64,000 nucleotides of DNA, from assembly GCF_900105355.1 (NCBI RefSeq), contig NZ_FNSC01000001.1, forward strand, positions 4,278,001 through 4,342,000, read 5' to 3'. Position 1 is the stretch's first letter; each line of letters begins with the position of its first letter. Both the position numbers and the translations under genes were made by a program. Of this stretch, positions 63,664 through 64,000 are shown one piece after another. The notes beneath the pieces are model-generated. The model did not search any database. It had not been told where the DNA came from and worked only from the letters and a program-made list of their open reading frames with translations. Origin of the DNA: Pseudomonas anguilliseptica (lineage in GTDB: Bacteria; Pseudomonadota; Gammaproteobacteria; Pseudomonadales; Pseudomonadaceae).

Positions 63664-64000
63664 ATGGGTTTTCTAAGCGGCAAGCGCGTACTGATCGTTG
63701 GCGTCGCCAGCAAACTGTCCATCGCCTCTGGCATCGCGGCAGCCATGCACCGTGAAGGCGCCGAACTGGCTTTCACCTACCAGAACGAAAAACTCAAGGG
63801 TCGCGTCGAAGGTTTTGCCGCTGATTGGGGCTCGAACGCTGATCTGTGCTTCCCTTGCGATGTGGCCAACGATGAGGAAATCGCCTCGGTATTCGAAGCC
63901 CTGAGCAAGAAGTGGGATGGCCTGGATTGCATCGTTCACTCTGTTGGTTTCGCCCCTGGTGATCAACTGGATGGCGACTTCACCGACGTCACCACCCGTG
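63664..64000 (+). CDS. fabI: Enoyl-[acyl-carrier-protein] reductase FabI, 3' end outside window
   Basis: Starts at ATG 63664, with a purine-rich ribosome site (AGGAAGAGGAA) upstream. It runs off the right edge after 112 codons. The N-terminus '[20 protein letters not shown]' carries the glycine-rich NADH motif of FabI, then '[20 protein letters not shown]', '[18 protein letters not shown]' and '[10 protein letters not shown]'. It reduces enoyl-ACP in fatty acid elongation and is the triclosan target. It follows the npp operon, as in other Pseudomonas. Confidence 0.95.
   Translation, partial: MGFLSGKRVLIVGVASKLSIASGIAAAMHREGAELAFTYQNEKLKGRVEGFAADWGSNADLCFPCDVANDEEIASVFEALSKKWDGLDCIVHSVGFAPGDQLDGDFTDVTTR

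Overview
The window is a stretch of a Pseudomonas chromosome. Three things point there: a phhR-phhABC phenylalanine hydroxylase locus; a long gene order (cysI, DUF934, TetR, acuI-like, sohB, ..., nudC, fimL, crotonase, ldcA, dnaQ, rnhA, methyltransferase, gloB, mltD, HDOD, npp transporter, fabI) that matches, from memory, the P. aeruginosa cysI-to-fabI neighbourhood; and GC-rich coding sequence with Pseudomonas-type start sites. A GgpP-GgpS fusion for the osmolyte glucosylglycerol suggests a salt-tolerant or aquatic species outside the P. aeruginosa core.

Layout. 1-1.7 kb: three consecutive lipoprotein genes (CsgG-like, DUF4810, DUF799). 1.7-6 kb: phhR divergent from phhA-phhB-phhC, with a dyad that looks like a PhhR box between them. 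6-13 kb: a frameshifted DUF2254 gene, an MFS transporter behind a well-formed sigma-54 promoter, ggpPS, two small VOC/YCII proteins and arfB. 13.1-19.4 kb: a minus-strand fragment of a P2-like tail or tailocin late operon (baseplate W, J, tail I, fibre, fibre chaperone, a YiiX-like protein, then overlapping com and dam), cut off upstream of gpW. 19.4-25.1 kb: an accessory block with a DUF4145 gene, two inverted 1192-bp IS5-family elements, a sphingomyelinase remnant lacking its N-terminus, and azlCD. 25.2-33.2 kb: ybiT, azoR/LysR, an alpha/beta hydrolase, uppP, a Cache-type chemoreceptor and two uncharacterised proteins. 33.4-64 kb: the conserved cysI-to-fabI block.

Functional themes are aromatic amino-acid catabolism (phh), osmolyte synthesis (ggpPS), sulfite reduction (cysI), lipid or acyl-CoA side reactions (hotdog thioesterase, SCP2, phosphotransferase, SDR, crotonase), lysine decarboxylation (ldcA), twitching/cAMP control (fimL), DNA maintenance (dnaQ, rnhA) and peptide or peptidyl-nucleoside uptake (npp).

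The most unusual signal is a pair of about 140-170 bp intergenic elements (33396-33536 and 41551-41717). Both lie in the same orientation and end 20-24 nt before a start codon. Their terminal arms differ in sequence between copies but still pair within each copy, and the central stem shows a compensatory change, so a structured RNA leader or a mobile hairpin element is likely. Three otherwise conserved genes carry lesions (DUF2254 frameshift, sohB amber codon, nppD frameshift at a G7 run). These could be real decay or sequence error.
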